Source of the DNA: CAZOWW01 sp964583765
GTDB lineage: Bacteria > Actinomycetota > Actinomycetes > Actinomycetales > Kineosporiaceae
Length of the DNA stretch: 40,174 nucleotides
Assembly: GCA_964583765.1 (NCBI GenBank)
Contig: CAZOWW010000038.1
Location: 1 to 40,174 of the forward strand
Direction: 5' to 3'
Within the stretch, counting starts at the first letter, position 1. Every line of letters starts with the position of its first letter. Below the pieces are notes generated by a model, which made no database searches, had not been told where the DNA came from, and saw only the letters and a list, made by a program, of their open reading frames with translations. Shown piece by piece: positions 17,658 through 25,761 of this stretch. Position numbers and translations under genes: made by a program.

Positions 17658-19633
17658 GTTGCTACCTCTGTCGCTGCGGATCCGGTCGCGAGGGCCAGAT
17701 CTCCGAGTGCATCGATCCCGAGGAACTGGCGGCGCGGCTGACCGCGCATCCCGACGTGGCGTACGTGACCCACGTGGACATCGCCTGCGGTGAGGCCGGT
17801 CAGGAACAGATCGCCGAGGACATCCGCCGCAACCGGCCCGACCGGGTTGTCGTGGCGGCCTGCTCGCCCCGGGAGCACGGGGTGACCTTCCAGCGGGTGA
17901 TGCGCCAGGCCGAGCTGAACCCCTACCTCATGCACCTGGCCAACATCCGCGAGCACGTGGTCTGGGTGACCCCGGATCCGGCCGAGGCGCTCGCCAAGGC
18001 TGAGGCGCAGATCCGGGCGGGGGTGGCCCGGGTCTCCCACCAGCAGCCTCTGACCGTGACCGAACGCCAGATCTGTGCCGATGTCCTCGTCGTGGGGGCA
18101 GGGCCGGCCGGGCACAAGGCGGCGTTGACGCTGGCCGAGGCCGGACGGCACGTGGTGCTCGTGGAGCGCAGCCCGATCCTCGGCGGGAATCCGGTGCGGG
18201 TCGAGGACCTGTTCCCGGAGATGGAGTGCGCCCCCTGCCTGATGGAGCCGGTCACCGGTGCGATCCTGCACAGCGAGTTCCCCGGCTCGATCGAGGTGAT
18301 GCTGACCTCGAGTCTCGCGGACGTGAAGGGATCCTTCGGGAACTTCACAGTCACCGTGCGCCGCGAGCCCCGGTACGTCTCGACCTCCGAGTGCGTCGGC
18401 TGCGGCGAGTGCCTCATGGCCTGCCCGGCCGCCGGGCCCAATCCGCTCACCCTGGGGCGCACGGAACGCCGGGCGATCGACTTCGAGCTCTTCGGCGGCC
18501 TGCCCAACGTGCCGGTGCTCGACCCCGGCCTGTGCGGGCGGTTCACCCCGGTGGACGGGGTGGACGTGGACTGCACCGTCTGCCGCGAGTCCTGCCCGGT
18601 GGACGGCGTGATCGACTTCGACGACCAGGAACGCACCGAGGAACGCCAGGTGGGCGCGATCATCGTGGCGGTCGGTTCGCAGGAGTACGAGCTCGCCGGG
18701 GTCGAGGGGCTGGGGTTCGGCTCCCACCCCGACGTGCTGTCGAGCTGGCAGTTCGAACGGCTGCTCGCGGCGAACGGGCCGACCGCGGGGGAACTGCTGA
18801 CCAGCGACGGTCGTGAGGCCAAGAACATCGCCCTGGTGTACTGCGCGGGCAGCCTGGACACAGAACACGTGCCCTACTGCTCGGGCATCTGCTGCCGCAC
18901 GGCGCTCAAGTTCCGGCACCTGATCGCCACCAAGCACCCCGAATCGCAGGTGACCTGCTACCACCGTGAGCTGGTCGCCCCCGGCAAGGACGCCCTCGAG
19001 ATGCTCGCCCACGGGCCGTCCGGTGACTCCGGCACCCGGTGGGTCCGCTACGAGCGGCCCGGCGACGTCCGCGTGCACACCGAGGGGACGCTGGCCGTCG
19101 AACACACCGGCCGGGACGGCGCGGGTGACCGGCAGGAGGTCGACCTGGTCGTGCTCATGGCGCCGGTCGTGCCGGGGCCCGCGGTCCGGGAGCTCGCCTC
19201 GATCCTGGACGTCGGACTGCACCCGAGCGGCTTCTTCCAGGAACTGAACGGGCGCACCGACGCCACGCGCAGCACCACCCGCGGGATCTACCTGGCCGGG
19301 GCGTGTCAGGCGCCGATGGATCTGTCCACCGCCATGACCCAGGGCGTCGCGGCCGCCGGCCAGGTGCTGGCCTCGCTGGTCGAGAACCGCGCCCTGACCC
19401 TCGACCCGGTGGTGGCCGAGGTGGACTCCGGGCGCTGTTCGGGTTGCCTGTCCTGCCTGCTGGTCTGCCCCTACCGCGCGATCACCGTGACGCCGCAGGG
19501 ACGGGCCGACGTCGACCCGGCGCTCTGTCTGGGCTGCGGCACCTGCGTGGTGGCCTGCCCGGTGGGGGCGATGACCGGCATGCACTTCACCGACGAGGCG
19601 CTGTTCGCCGAGATCCAGGAGGTGCTGAGGTGA
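17648..19633 (+). CDS. hdrA: HdrA-like FAD/Fe-S electron-transfer subunit
   Basis: HdrA is the flavoprotein of heterodisulfide reductase complexes that splits or joins electron flows. The protein has 661 residues, normal for the family. The N-terminal domain has CYLCRC (C5, C8, C10) and the HdrA hallmarks VAACSPREH and NPYLMHLANIREH. The FAD Rossmann motif GAGPAGHKAAL lies near residue 150. Fe-S ligands follow (MECAPC, CVGCGECLMACPA, CTVCRESCP). Two C-terminal [4Fe-4S] ferredoxin motifs are CSGCLSCLLVCP and CLGCGTCVVACP. The GGAGGAG before ATG 17648 is inside the protease gene. HdrB and HdrC, which bind the heterodisulfide in methanogens, are not encoded in the window. Bifurcation is possible by family but is not shown by sequence. 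Confidence 0.92.
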   Translation: MRVGCYLCRCGSGREGQISECIDPEELAARLTAHPDVAYVTHVDIACGEAGQEQIAEDIRRNRPDRVVVAACSPREHGVTFQRVMRQAELNPYLMHLANIREHVVWVTPDPAEALAKAEAQIRAGVARVSHQQPLTVTERQICADVLVVGAGPAGHKAALTLAEAGRHVVLVERSPILGGNPVRVEDLFPEMECAPCLMEPVTGAILHSEFPGSIEVMLTSSLADVKGSFGNFTVTVRREPRYVSTSECVGCGECLMACPAAGPNPLTLGRTERRAIDFELFGGLPNVPVLDPGLCGRFTPVDGVDVDCTVCRESCPVDGVIDFDDQERTEERQVGAIIVAVGSQEYELAGVEGLGFGSHPDVLSSWQFERLLAANGPTAGELLTSDGREAKNIALVYCAGSLDTEHVPYCSGICCRTALKFRHLIATKHPESQVTCYHRELVAPGKDALEMLAHGPSGDSGTRWVRYERPGDVRVHTEGTLAVEHTGRDGAGDRQEVDLVVLMAPVVPGPAVRELASILDVGLHPSGFFQELNGRTDATRSTTRGIYLAGACQAPMDLSTAMTQGVAAAGQVLASLVENRALTLDPVVAEVDSGRCSGCLSCLLVCPYRAITVTPQGRADVDPALCLGCGTCVVACPVGAMTGMHFTDEALFAEIQEVLR

Positions 19634-20118
19634 CCCGCTCGCCCGCTCCCGCCGTGACTCCGGTGGAGGCGCCGGTGCCGGCTGCCGGGACCGAGTCCGG
19701 TCCTCGGGCCGTCGCCGAGGCCTTCGAACCGGCGATCGTCGCCTTCCTGTGCAACTGGTGCTCCTACGCGGGAGCCGACAAGGCAGGGGCGGCACAGCTC
19801 GCCTACCCGGCGAACGTGCGCAGCGTGCGCGTGATGTGTTCCGGACGTGTGGACCCCGGCTTCGTCCTCACGGCGTTCGAGCAGGGCGCGGACGGAGTGA
19901 TCATCCTGGCTTGTCACCCGGGGGACTGCCACTACAAGGAACAGAACTACCGCGCGGTGGCTCGCCACCGTCTCCTGCTGCGGCTGCTGACGGCCCGCGG
20001 CATCGACGAGCGGCGCTGCCGGTTCGGGTTCGTCTCGGCCGCGGAGGCGGAGGAGTTCGCCGCCACCGCGCGCGAGATGACCGAGGTTCTGCGGGCACTC
20101 GGGCCTGCCGGCACCTGA
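19630..20118 (+). CDS. mvhD: MvhD-like hydrogenase iron-sulfur subunit (FlpD family)
   Basis: MvhD is the small [2Fe-2S] protein that passes electrons between the Mvh hydrogenase and HdrA. The family cysteines are present in order: C41 and C44 (FLCNWCSYAGAD), C70 (VMCSGRVDP), C95 and C100 (ACHPGDCHYKEQN). The 162 residues include a Pro/Ala-rich N-terminal extension of about 30. The GTG start overlaps the hdrA stop (GTGA), so the two are coupled. The gene's presence ties the hydrogenase physically to HdrA. I see nothing but purine-rich sequence in the 158 nt before tusA. Confidence 0.92.
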   Translation: MTRSPAPAVTPVEAPVPAAGTESGPRAVAEAFEPAIVAFLCNWCSYAGADKAGAAQLAYPANVRSVRVMCSGRVDPGFVLTAFEQGADGVIILACHPGDCHYKEQNYRAVARHRLLLRLLTARGIDERRCRFGFVSAAEAEEFAATAREMTEVLRALGPAGT

Positions 20119-20276
20119 CCGGTTCCCGAGGGCCGGGCCGGGCAGGAGGCAGGACACGGCAGGCGGCCGGGCAGGGCAGGACGGATGGAGAACGTCGTAC
20201 AGGGACGACCGGGGACCAGGACGGGACCCGGCACATACCGGAAGAGCACCAGAACTCAAGGAGTGAGGGAACCGGA

Positions 20277-20504
20277 ATGGCCAAGGTGACGATGGATCTG
20301 CGGGGTCTCAACTGTCCGATCCCCGTCCTGAAGCTCAACTCCGCGGTCGTCAAGAAGGAGCTCAAGGCGGGTGATCTGGTGGAAGTGCTCGCGGACTGCC
20401 CGACCTTCGAGTCGGACGTGAAGAAGTGGTGTGCGACGTCCAAGCGTCTCCTGGTGAAGTGCTACGCGAGCGGGTCGCACAAGGTCGCACAGATCCAGAT
20501 CTGA
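20277..20504 (+). CDS. tusA: TusA-like sulfur carrier protein
   Basis: This is a 75-residue TusA/SirA-family protein. The sulfur-carrying cysteine is C13 in LRGLNCPIPVLKL (the CPxP motif). The rest (GDLVEVLADCPTFESDVKKWC) fits the family fold. GAGGGA lies 6 nt before the ATG. TusA proteins ferry persulfide sulfur. In sulfur-oxidising Hdr-like (sHdr) systems TusA is encoded with HdrA homologues. Here it closes the hydrogenase-HdrA-MvhD cluster, which suggests the electron acceptor or donor may be a sulfur compound; this is inference. It could also serve general sulfur transfer. Confidence 0.92.
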   Translation: MAKVTMDLRGLNCPIPVLKLNSAVVKKELKAGDLVEVLADCPTFESDVKKWCATSKRLLVKCYASGSHKVAQIQI

Positions 20505-20527
20505 GCCCTTCCGACCGCTCGCTCCCT

Positions 20528-20588
20528 CGGACGGTCCGTCCGGTCGCGGTCCGTCGTCACTCTCCGGTGACCGGATCCCGCCGGGATC
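20528..20588 (+). terminator. Paired GC-rich hairpins after tusA
   Basis: Two close inverted repeats follow the tusA stop: CGGACGG-T-CCGTCCG (20528-20542) and GATCCCG-C-CGGGATC (20574-20588). No T-run follows. A terminator of the hydrogenase operon is the simplest reading. The rest of 20505-20832 shows no gene and no clear promoter. Confidence 0.35.
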
Positions 20589-20832
20589 GGGGACCCCTGA
20601 TCGTGCGCGGTCGGACGGGGCACGGTGACGTCGTGTCGTGACCGGCCGAGGACCACGGCACGAGGGGCATCCGAGGTCGCAGCAGTCGACAGCGCAGGAC
20701 AGTGAGGTGATCGTCGGTGCCCGGATCGGGGACCTTCGCCCGGGAGGGCGGCGTGGTGGACATTCGTCGCCTCAGCGGCGCGAACGGGGACGACCTCGGG
20801 GCGAGGCCTTGGTTCCCGAGACGAGCGTGCTC

Positions 20833-22116
20833 ATGAGTGCACTGTGGTGCCTTCTCGGCCTGATCATCGGGGCCGTCGTGCCCGTGGTCGGGTGGCTGCG
20901 GGTGCGGGGCGAGCTGACCCGCCTGCAGGACGACGTGGGCCGGCTCGCCGAGTCCGGGGACCAACGGTCGCGTCTGGGGACCCGGCGTTCGGGGAGGACG
21001 GTCGCGCTCGCCGCGGCGATCGACGAACTGCTCGACCGCCGGGCCGAGGCATTCGCCGAACAGGGTGCCGATCTGCCCGGCGGTGGCCGGGGTGCGATCG
21101 GCCGAGGCGGTGAACCTGCCGGTGAGGTCGAGCTGGACGCCCATGCGGTGGCCGGCCTCCACCAGCAGTTCCTGAGTGAACGGTACCTCCGCCGGCAGTC
21201 CCAGGCCGCCATGGAGGAGATCACCTCGATGGTGGGTACCGTGCTCGGCGAGGTCGTCCTCCAGGCGCAGGAGACCCTCTCCGCAGGCGCGACCATCGAC
21301 ACCGGGGTGACCTCGGTGGGGGCGGTCGCGAGTGAGGTCGTCGTGGGCACGGAACGGGCCTCCCGCACCCTGACCGCCCTGGAGCAGAGCCTGCACCGGG
21401 TGAACGGGATGGCCAAATTGATCGCCACGGTCGCGGAACAGACCAATCTGCTCTCGCTGAACGCGACCATCGAGGCGGCCCGGGCCGGCGAGGCCGGGCG
21501 GGGGTTCAGCGTGGTCGCGCACGAGGTGAAGAACCTCGCCACGACCACCGCGGAGTCCACGGGCGAGATCGCCACGACCATCCACGCACTCCAGCGTGAG
21601 GCCGGCGAGATGTCCGCGGTGCTCTCCGAGATCATCACCGGGATCAGTGACATCGACGAGGCGGCCCGCTCTGCGCGGGTCATGGTGACCGCCCAGCGCG
21701 CCACGGTGGAGCAACTCGACGTCAGCGTGCACGAGGCGATGTTCCAGGTGGAGTTGCTCGCCTCGCTCACGGATCAGGTCGAGCGGCGCGAGCACATCCG
21801 GGTTTACGCCGGGGGCAGGGTCCGGGTGAAGTCGGGCGGCAGCATCGCCGAGGGCCGGATCCTCGACCTGAGCGAGGGTGGTGTGCGCTGTGCCGTCCCC
21901 GGGGCCCTGCCGCTGAAGGGCGGGGACCAGGTGCTCGTCGAGCTGGCCGTGGAGGGTGAGGTGCTCCGGGAGCTGCCGATGAAGGTCTCCTGGCGGCGCA
22001 CCGTGAACGAGAGCGACCAGGCCGGGCTCTGCTTCGTGGACCTGCCGGACGTCGAGCGCGCGACGATCGCCCGTTGGGTGGCCCGGGCGCTGAGCGACCT
22101 GGAACGTTCGCAGTAG
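20833..22116 (+). CDS. Methyl-accepting signal transducer with C-terminal PilZ domain
   Basis: The protein combines one N-terminal transmembrane helix (about residues 3-20), no visible periplasmic sensor or HAMP domain, an MCP cytoplasmic hairpin, and a PilZ domain. The MCP tip region is at about 196-236 (AEQTNLLSLNATIEAARAGE, GRGFSVVAHEVKNLA). The PilZ c-di-GMP-binding signature is complete: RxxxR (R319 to R323) and DxSxxG (D345, S347, G350). It therefore probably links second-messenger level to a chemotaxis-type or related kinase output. ATG 20833 is chosen because it leads directly into the hydrophobic helix. Upstream in-frame codons to 20638 would add 65 non-conserved residues, and the ribosome-binding site is weak. 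No che gene is in the window. Confidence 0.85.
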   Translation: MSALWCLLGLIIGAVVPVVGWLRVRGELTRLQDDVGRLAESGDQRSRLGTRRSGRTVALAAAIDELLDRRAEAFAEQGADLPGGGRGAIGRGGEPAGEVELDAHAVAGLHQQFLSERYLRRQSQAAMEEITSMVGTVLGEVVLQAQETLSAGATIDTGVTSVGAVASEVVVGTERASRTLTALEQSLHRVNGMAKLIATVAEQTNLLSLNATIEAARAGEAGRGFSVVAHEVKNLATTTAESTGEIATTIHALQREAGEMSAVLSEIITGISDIDEAARSARVMVTAQRATVEQLDVSVHEAMFQVELLASLTDQVERREHIRVYAGGRVRVKSGGSIAEGRILDLSEGGVRCAVPGALPLKGGDQVLVELAVEGEVLRELPMKVSWRRTVNESDQAGLCFVDLPDVERATIARWVARALSDLERSQ

Positions 22117-22160
22117 GTCCGGAAGGTTCGGAGTAGGTCCGGAACGTTCGAAGTGGGTAC
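22101..22160 (+). repeat. Three 20-bp direct repeats at the transducer gene end
   Basis: Units at 22101-22120, 22121-22140 and 22141-22160 follow the pattern GGAA(C/G)GTTCGnAGT(A/G)GGT(C/A)C. The first contains the last codons and stop of the PilZ transducer gene. The period is 20 bp, as in the hypA/hypB junction array. Confidence 0.85.
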
Positions 22161-22172
22161 CGAGCGACCGGG

Positions 22173-22190
22173 ATCGTACACCTGTACGAT
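22173..22190. promoter_or_regulatory. Perfect 8-bp-arm palindrome upstream of the pglX-like gene
   Basis: ATCGTACA-CC-TGTACGAT is a perfect interrupted palindrome 62 nt before the GTG start of the pglX-like gene. It is more AT-rich than its surroundings. The symmetry and position suit an operator bound by a dimeric repressor. It has no T-run and is too short for a convincing terminator. Confidence 0.5.
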
Positions 22191-22252
22191 TTCCTCGGCG
22201 GTGGGTCAGCGGGTCCGCCGCGGGAACGGGTCGCAGCGGCGAGGAGCGAGGC

Positions 22253-25200
22253 GTGGCGGCGCGACGTCGGAGCGGGAGTGCGTTCGGGCGGAACGCCCTT
22301 CCCCCTGCGCTGGCCCGGGCGGTGGCCGCCTTGGTGGTACCGCCGGTGAACCCCGGCCCGGAGGCGAACCCAAGCACGGAGGCGAACCCAAGCACGGAGG
22401 CGAACCCAGGCCTGGACGATGCCCGGCGCGCCTGGATGCTCGTGGAGGCGATGCTGCGCTGGTGCCGGGACGCGGCTCTTCCGGCGGGGACGTTCGGGCG
22501 CGGCCCGGAGGACGGGCGGACCCCGCTCGCGGAGGCCGCACGCAGGCTCGGTTCCGTCCTCGACCCCTGCCTGCGGTCGCTCGAACCCGCGAATCCGCCC
22601 GACGGGCGGGTGTCGTGGCTGACCGCGCTGCGGGCGGAGCTCGCCGCACCGGACGACGTCTGGCCGCCGGCACGCCAGGACACCGACGTGCTGAGGCAGC
22701 TGTACCTCGAGCTCGCGGACCGCCCGGGGACAGGCGGGTACGGGCGCCTCGCGCCGGACGAGGTCAACGCGATCCTGCTCGACCTCGCCCTCGATCCCGC
22801 GCTGGAGGAGGCGCTCCACCGCGACGAACGGGCCGAACGGGCCGAACGCGCCTGCGGAGTCGACGGGGCCGATCAGGGCAACGGCGTCGAGAGGCACGGT
22901 GGCCGGTCCTTGTCCGCGCTGCGCGTGGTGGACCCGTACTGCGGCTCGGGCGACCTCGTCCTCGGTGCCTTCGCCCGGGTGCTCGAGGCCTGGCGCAGAG
23001 CCGATCCGGGTGCGGATCCGGGCACCTTGGTGCGTCGGGCCCTCGGCTCGGTGCACGCCGCCGACCCGGACCCGCTCGCCGTGGCGGTGACCCGTTTCCG
23101 CCTGTCCGTGGCGGCGGCCCGGGAGGGCGGTGCCCTGGGGCGGGACGAGCCGCCGTGGCCGGTGACGGTCGTGCTCGCCGACGTCCTCACGCAGGGGCGT
23201 GGGGTGCCCCTGCCCGCTCCGGCGTCGGAGACCCTGTTCGACCTCGCCGGGGCCGATCCGCCCGGCTGCGGCCCGTCGGACGAGGATCCCGGCAAACTGT
23301 TCGCGACCGGCTCGTATCACGTGGTCATCTCCTGGCCGCCGGACCGGACGGCCCGCGACGCGCTCGAGAGTCGGAACTGGCGCCTTCGCTACGAGGCGTG
23401 CACCACGTCGACGACCCTGCCGGTCGCCCTCGTGCAGCGAGCCTTCCAACTCGCGGTGAAGACCGGAGGTGAGGACCGGGACGCGGGGTGGGTTGCCGTC
23501 TGCCTGCCCGGTCGGACCCTGCGCGGGGAGTCCGGTCGGCGGCTCGTCGAGCGGTTCCTGCCGAGCGTCCACCTAACCCGGGTGGTGGGGCTCCCCCCGG
23601 CGAGGAACACCGCGTCCGCGCGCTCCCCTGTGCCCGTGAGTCCTGCTGCGGCGGTGACCCACGCTGGGCCCGGGGCTCCCGCGGTTGCTGTGACCCATGC
23701 GGTGTCAGGGGCTCCCGCGGTGGTCCTGGTGGGGCGGCACCATCCCGCCCGGTGGGGCGAGCCGGTGCGCTTCGGGGACGCCGAGGTGCCCCGCCGCGCC
23801 CTCCTCCACCATCCCTGGTCGCCGGACGGCGACGCCCTCCGTCCGCTTCTCGCCCGGATCGAGGTGGGGGCCCGCGCTCACGAGGAGGCCGGGAAGCAGG
23901 GCGAGGACGCTGCCGGCACGTTCTGGGCGATGCCCGATGCGGCCGAGTCGGTGGGTGGCGCGACGGCGGGTGGCCCGGTGGGTGGTGCGACGGCGGGCGC
24001 CGGCCACGCGGTCCGGTCCGCTGATCACGGGCGGGCAGCGGGCCTGCGAGTCCTGACGCACTCCTCCGTGGCCGGCTTCTGGTCGGCGAGAGCTCCTCGG
24101 GGCGGCGGCGGACGGCGGATCGGCAGCAGGCAACCTGTCCGGGACCTGCCGGTGCCGGAGCACCTGCCCGCCGTGCTCTCGCCGATCGCGCAGACCCTGG
24201 ACGCTCTCGCGCGGCGGATGACCGGTCAGGAGCCCTCGGCCCTGTGCCGTCGGGGTACCCCGTCGGTGGAGGTGCTCGACGGTGCCCGAGCCGCCCAGTA
24301 CGCGGCGTCGGGACGCATGGTCGCCCTGCAGGAGGAAGCCGACTGGCGGGTGCTCGCCGGCTACGGGTTGCTCACGCAGTCCGAGGCCGCGGCGGTCACC
24401 CTGCCCCAGTGGCACCTGCTGCCCCCGATCGACCCCCAGCAGCGTGCCTGTGTGCTCGCCGCTGTCCAGCGGGACCGCATCGCGACGACCGGGAGCAAGG
24501 ACATCGGGAACACGGATACCGGGAGCACGGATGCCGGGGCCGGGAGCACGGATGCCGGGGCCGCCCGCATGGTGAACGGCTCGGACGTCGACGGGGCGGA
24601 CGCGCTGCCCGGCGTCTGGCCCGAGGGGTACCGCCGGGTGGTGCGGGCAAGGATCGACCTGCTCCGCCGGAACGGGGACCTGGGCATGATCGAGAGGATC
24701 GAGCACAAGCGTCCCTGGGACGGTGACAGCTGGGACGACCGCGAGCGGGAAGCGGTGCGCGCCTGGCTGCTCGCCCGGTGCGATCACCGGGAGCTCTGGT
24801 TCGGTGCGCGGGCCGATGGCGTCGAGAGGCCGAGACCGGTGACCGTGGCGGAGCTCGCGGCGCGGATCGGTACCGATCCGGACGTCCGGGCGGTGGCGGA
24901 CCTGTATGCGGGCCGGCACCTCGGGCGGCCGGGGCTCGCTCTCGACGAGGTGCTCGGGGAACTCGTCGCCGACCTGCACGTCCCGTGGCTCGCCGCCCTG
25001 CGCCTCACGCCGTCCGGTCTCGCCAAGCGTGCCCGTGGCGCGGCAACCGGTGCCCGGACCGGGCGGGGGACGAGGCGTGGCGAGACGCCGGACACCCCGT
25101 CCCCGGAGCACGCGCCACCCCGGTACCGCGCCTCGGACTTCACCTGTCCGTCCTACTGGGCGCTGCGTGGCCGGAACGACGAGCCGACCGAGCGGTTCGT

Positions 25201-25606
25201 CTCGTACCCACCGCTGCCGGTGCCTGTCCATGACCTGCGGGGAGTGCCCGACGAGCCACCGCGCCGAGCCCGCCGGGTGTCCACGGGGTCAGGCAACGTC
25301 TCCGACGCGTCCGGCGTCCCGTCGAGCGACGACCCCGACCTGCTGCTCGGTTGGGCGAGCTGGGACGTCCGGGAACGTGTCCAGGTGCTGCTCGACCTGG
25401 TGGCCGAGGACCGCGGACTCACCCCCCGTCGGGCGGCGGCGCTGCTCGCGGGGGTGCGTGAGCTCCAGCCCGAACTTCGCCGGGAGCGAGCCTCGAGTGC
25501 GGCTGCTCGGTGTGCAGCAATTCTCCGTGAGCAATGCGCGCGGTTCGGACTCACGCTCCAGGATCTCGATCTCTGGTGCGCAGGAGTTCCGGACCGGAAC
25601 CGGTGA
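22253..25606 (+). CDS. PglX/BREX-like N6-adenine methyltransferase homologue with altered motif IV
   Basis: The 1117 residues align by eye with PglX-type BREX methyltransferases. Motif I is DPYCGSG (227-233) followed by VLGAFARVLEAW. The GWV...LVERFLP..LTRVV block follows. C-terminal landmarks are RRNGDLGMIERIEHKRPWDG, YWALRGRNDEPTERFVSYP and LLGWASWDVRERVQ. Motif IV, normally NPPY, reads VISWPPD (S360 W361 P362 P363 D364), so the catalytic Asn and aromatic residue are missing. Four repeat-coded insertions interrupt the protein. GTG 22253 has GAGGAG 6 nt upstream. No pglW, pglY, pglZ, brxC or other BREX gene lies in the window. It may be a non-catalytic DNA- or SAM-binding derivative, a decaying defence gene, or a divergent enzyme. 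The reading frame is intact over 3.3 kb, which argues against simple decay. Confidence 0.8.
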   Translation: MAARRRSGSAFGRNALPPALARAVAALVVPPVNPGPEANPSTEANPSTEANPGLDDARRAWMLVEAMLRWCRDAALPAGTFGRGPEDGRTPLAEAARRLGSVLDPCLRSLEPANPPDGRVSWLTALRAELAAPDDVWPPARQDTDVLRQLYLELADRPGTGGYGRLAPDEVNAILLDLALDPALEEALHRDERAERAERACGVDGADQGNGVERHGGRSLSALRVVDPYCGSGDLVLGAFARVLEAWRRADPGADPGTLVRRALGSVHAADPDPLAVAVTRFRLSVAAAREGGALGRDEPPWPVTVVLADVLTQGRGVPLPAPASETLFDLAGADPPGCGPSDEDPGKLFATGSYHVVISWPPDRTARDALESRNWRLRYEACTTSTTLPVALVQRAFQLAVKTGGEDRDAGWVAVCLPGRTLRGESGRRLVERFLPSVHLTRVVGLPPARNTASARSPVPVSPAAAVTHAGPGAPAVAVTHAVSGAPAVVLVGRHHPARWGEPVRFGDAEVPRRALLHHPWSPDGDALRPLLARIEVGARAHEEAGKQGEDAAGTFWAMPDAAESVGGATAGGPVGGATAGAGHAVRSADHGRAAGLRVLTHSSVAGFWSARAPRGGGGRRIGSRQPVRDLPVPEHLPAVLSPIAQTLDALARRMTGQEPSALCRRGTPSVEVLDGARAAQYAASGRMVALQEEADWRVLAGYGLLTQSEAAAVTLPQWHLLPPIDPQQRACVLAAVQRDRIATTGSKDIGNTDTGSTDAGAGSTDAGAARMVNGSDVDGADALPGVWPEGYRRVVRARIDLLRRNGDLGMIERIEHKRPWDGDSWDDREREAVRAWLLARCDHRELWFGARADGVERPRPVTVAELAARIGTDPDVRAVADLYAGRHLGRPGLALDEVLGELVADLHVPWLAALRLTPSGLAKRARGAATGARTGRGTRRGETPDTPSPEHAPPRYRASDFTCPSYWALRGRNDEPTERFVSYPPLPVPVHDLRGVPDEPPRRARRVSTGSGNVSDASGVPSSDDPDLLLGWASWDVRERVQVLLDLVAEDRGLTPRRAAALLAGVRELQPELRRERASSAAARCAAILREQCARFGLTLQDLDLWCAGVPDRNR
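22361..22414 (+). repeat. 18-bp tandem repeat near the pglX-like 5' end
   Basis: Three units of GAGGCGAACCCAAGCACG (22361-22378, 22379-22396, then a partial third copy) encode EANPST repeats in the N-terminal region before any conserved motif. Confidence 0.9.
23654..23725 (+). repeat. 36-bp tandem duplication inside the pglX-like gene
   Basis: Two 36-bp copies, 23654-23689 and 23690-23725, share GTGACCCA(C/T)GC and GGGGCTCCCGCGGT. They encode VTHA...GAPAV twice. They fall in the loop between the LTRVVGL strand and the AVVLVGR strand, where PglX relatives have a short conserved loop. Confidence 0.85.
23951..24004 (+). repeat. 27-bp tandem duplication inside the pglX-like gene
   Basis: Two 27-bp copies, 23951-23977 and 23978-24004, begin GTGGGTGG(C/T)GCGACGGCGGG and encode VGGATAG twice. 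They form a flexible glycine-rich insertion. Confidence 0.85.
24490..24561 (+). repeat. 15/21-bp nested repeats inside the pglX-like gene
   Basis: CGGGAGCA(A/C)GGA-type units occur at 24490, 24505, 24520 and 24541. The last two are identical 21-bp copies. They encode GSKDI/GNTDT/GSTDAGA/GSTDAGA. This is another in-frame low-complexity insertion. Confidence 0.85.
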
Positions 25607-25761
25607 TCTCGACCGAGTGATCGCCCGGCGCGGATGCCGCATGCGGCTGCCGGAACAAGGCTGAATCCGTCCGGAACCGGCGCCCGTACCGGACCCGAGA
25701 ATTCCGTCCTCGCGTCTTGCCGACCCGGCCGTATATCGCTCTGTAATCTGCTCACCACGTT

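Noticed and set aside
25636..25647. GCCGCATGCGGC palindrome after the pglX-like gene as a terminator
   Set aside because: No loop large enough to fold and no T-run; a 12-bp GC palindrome is not rare here.
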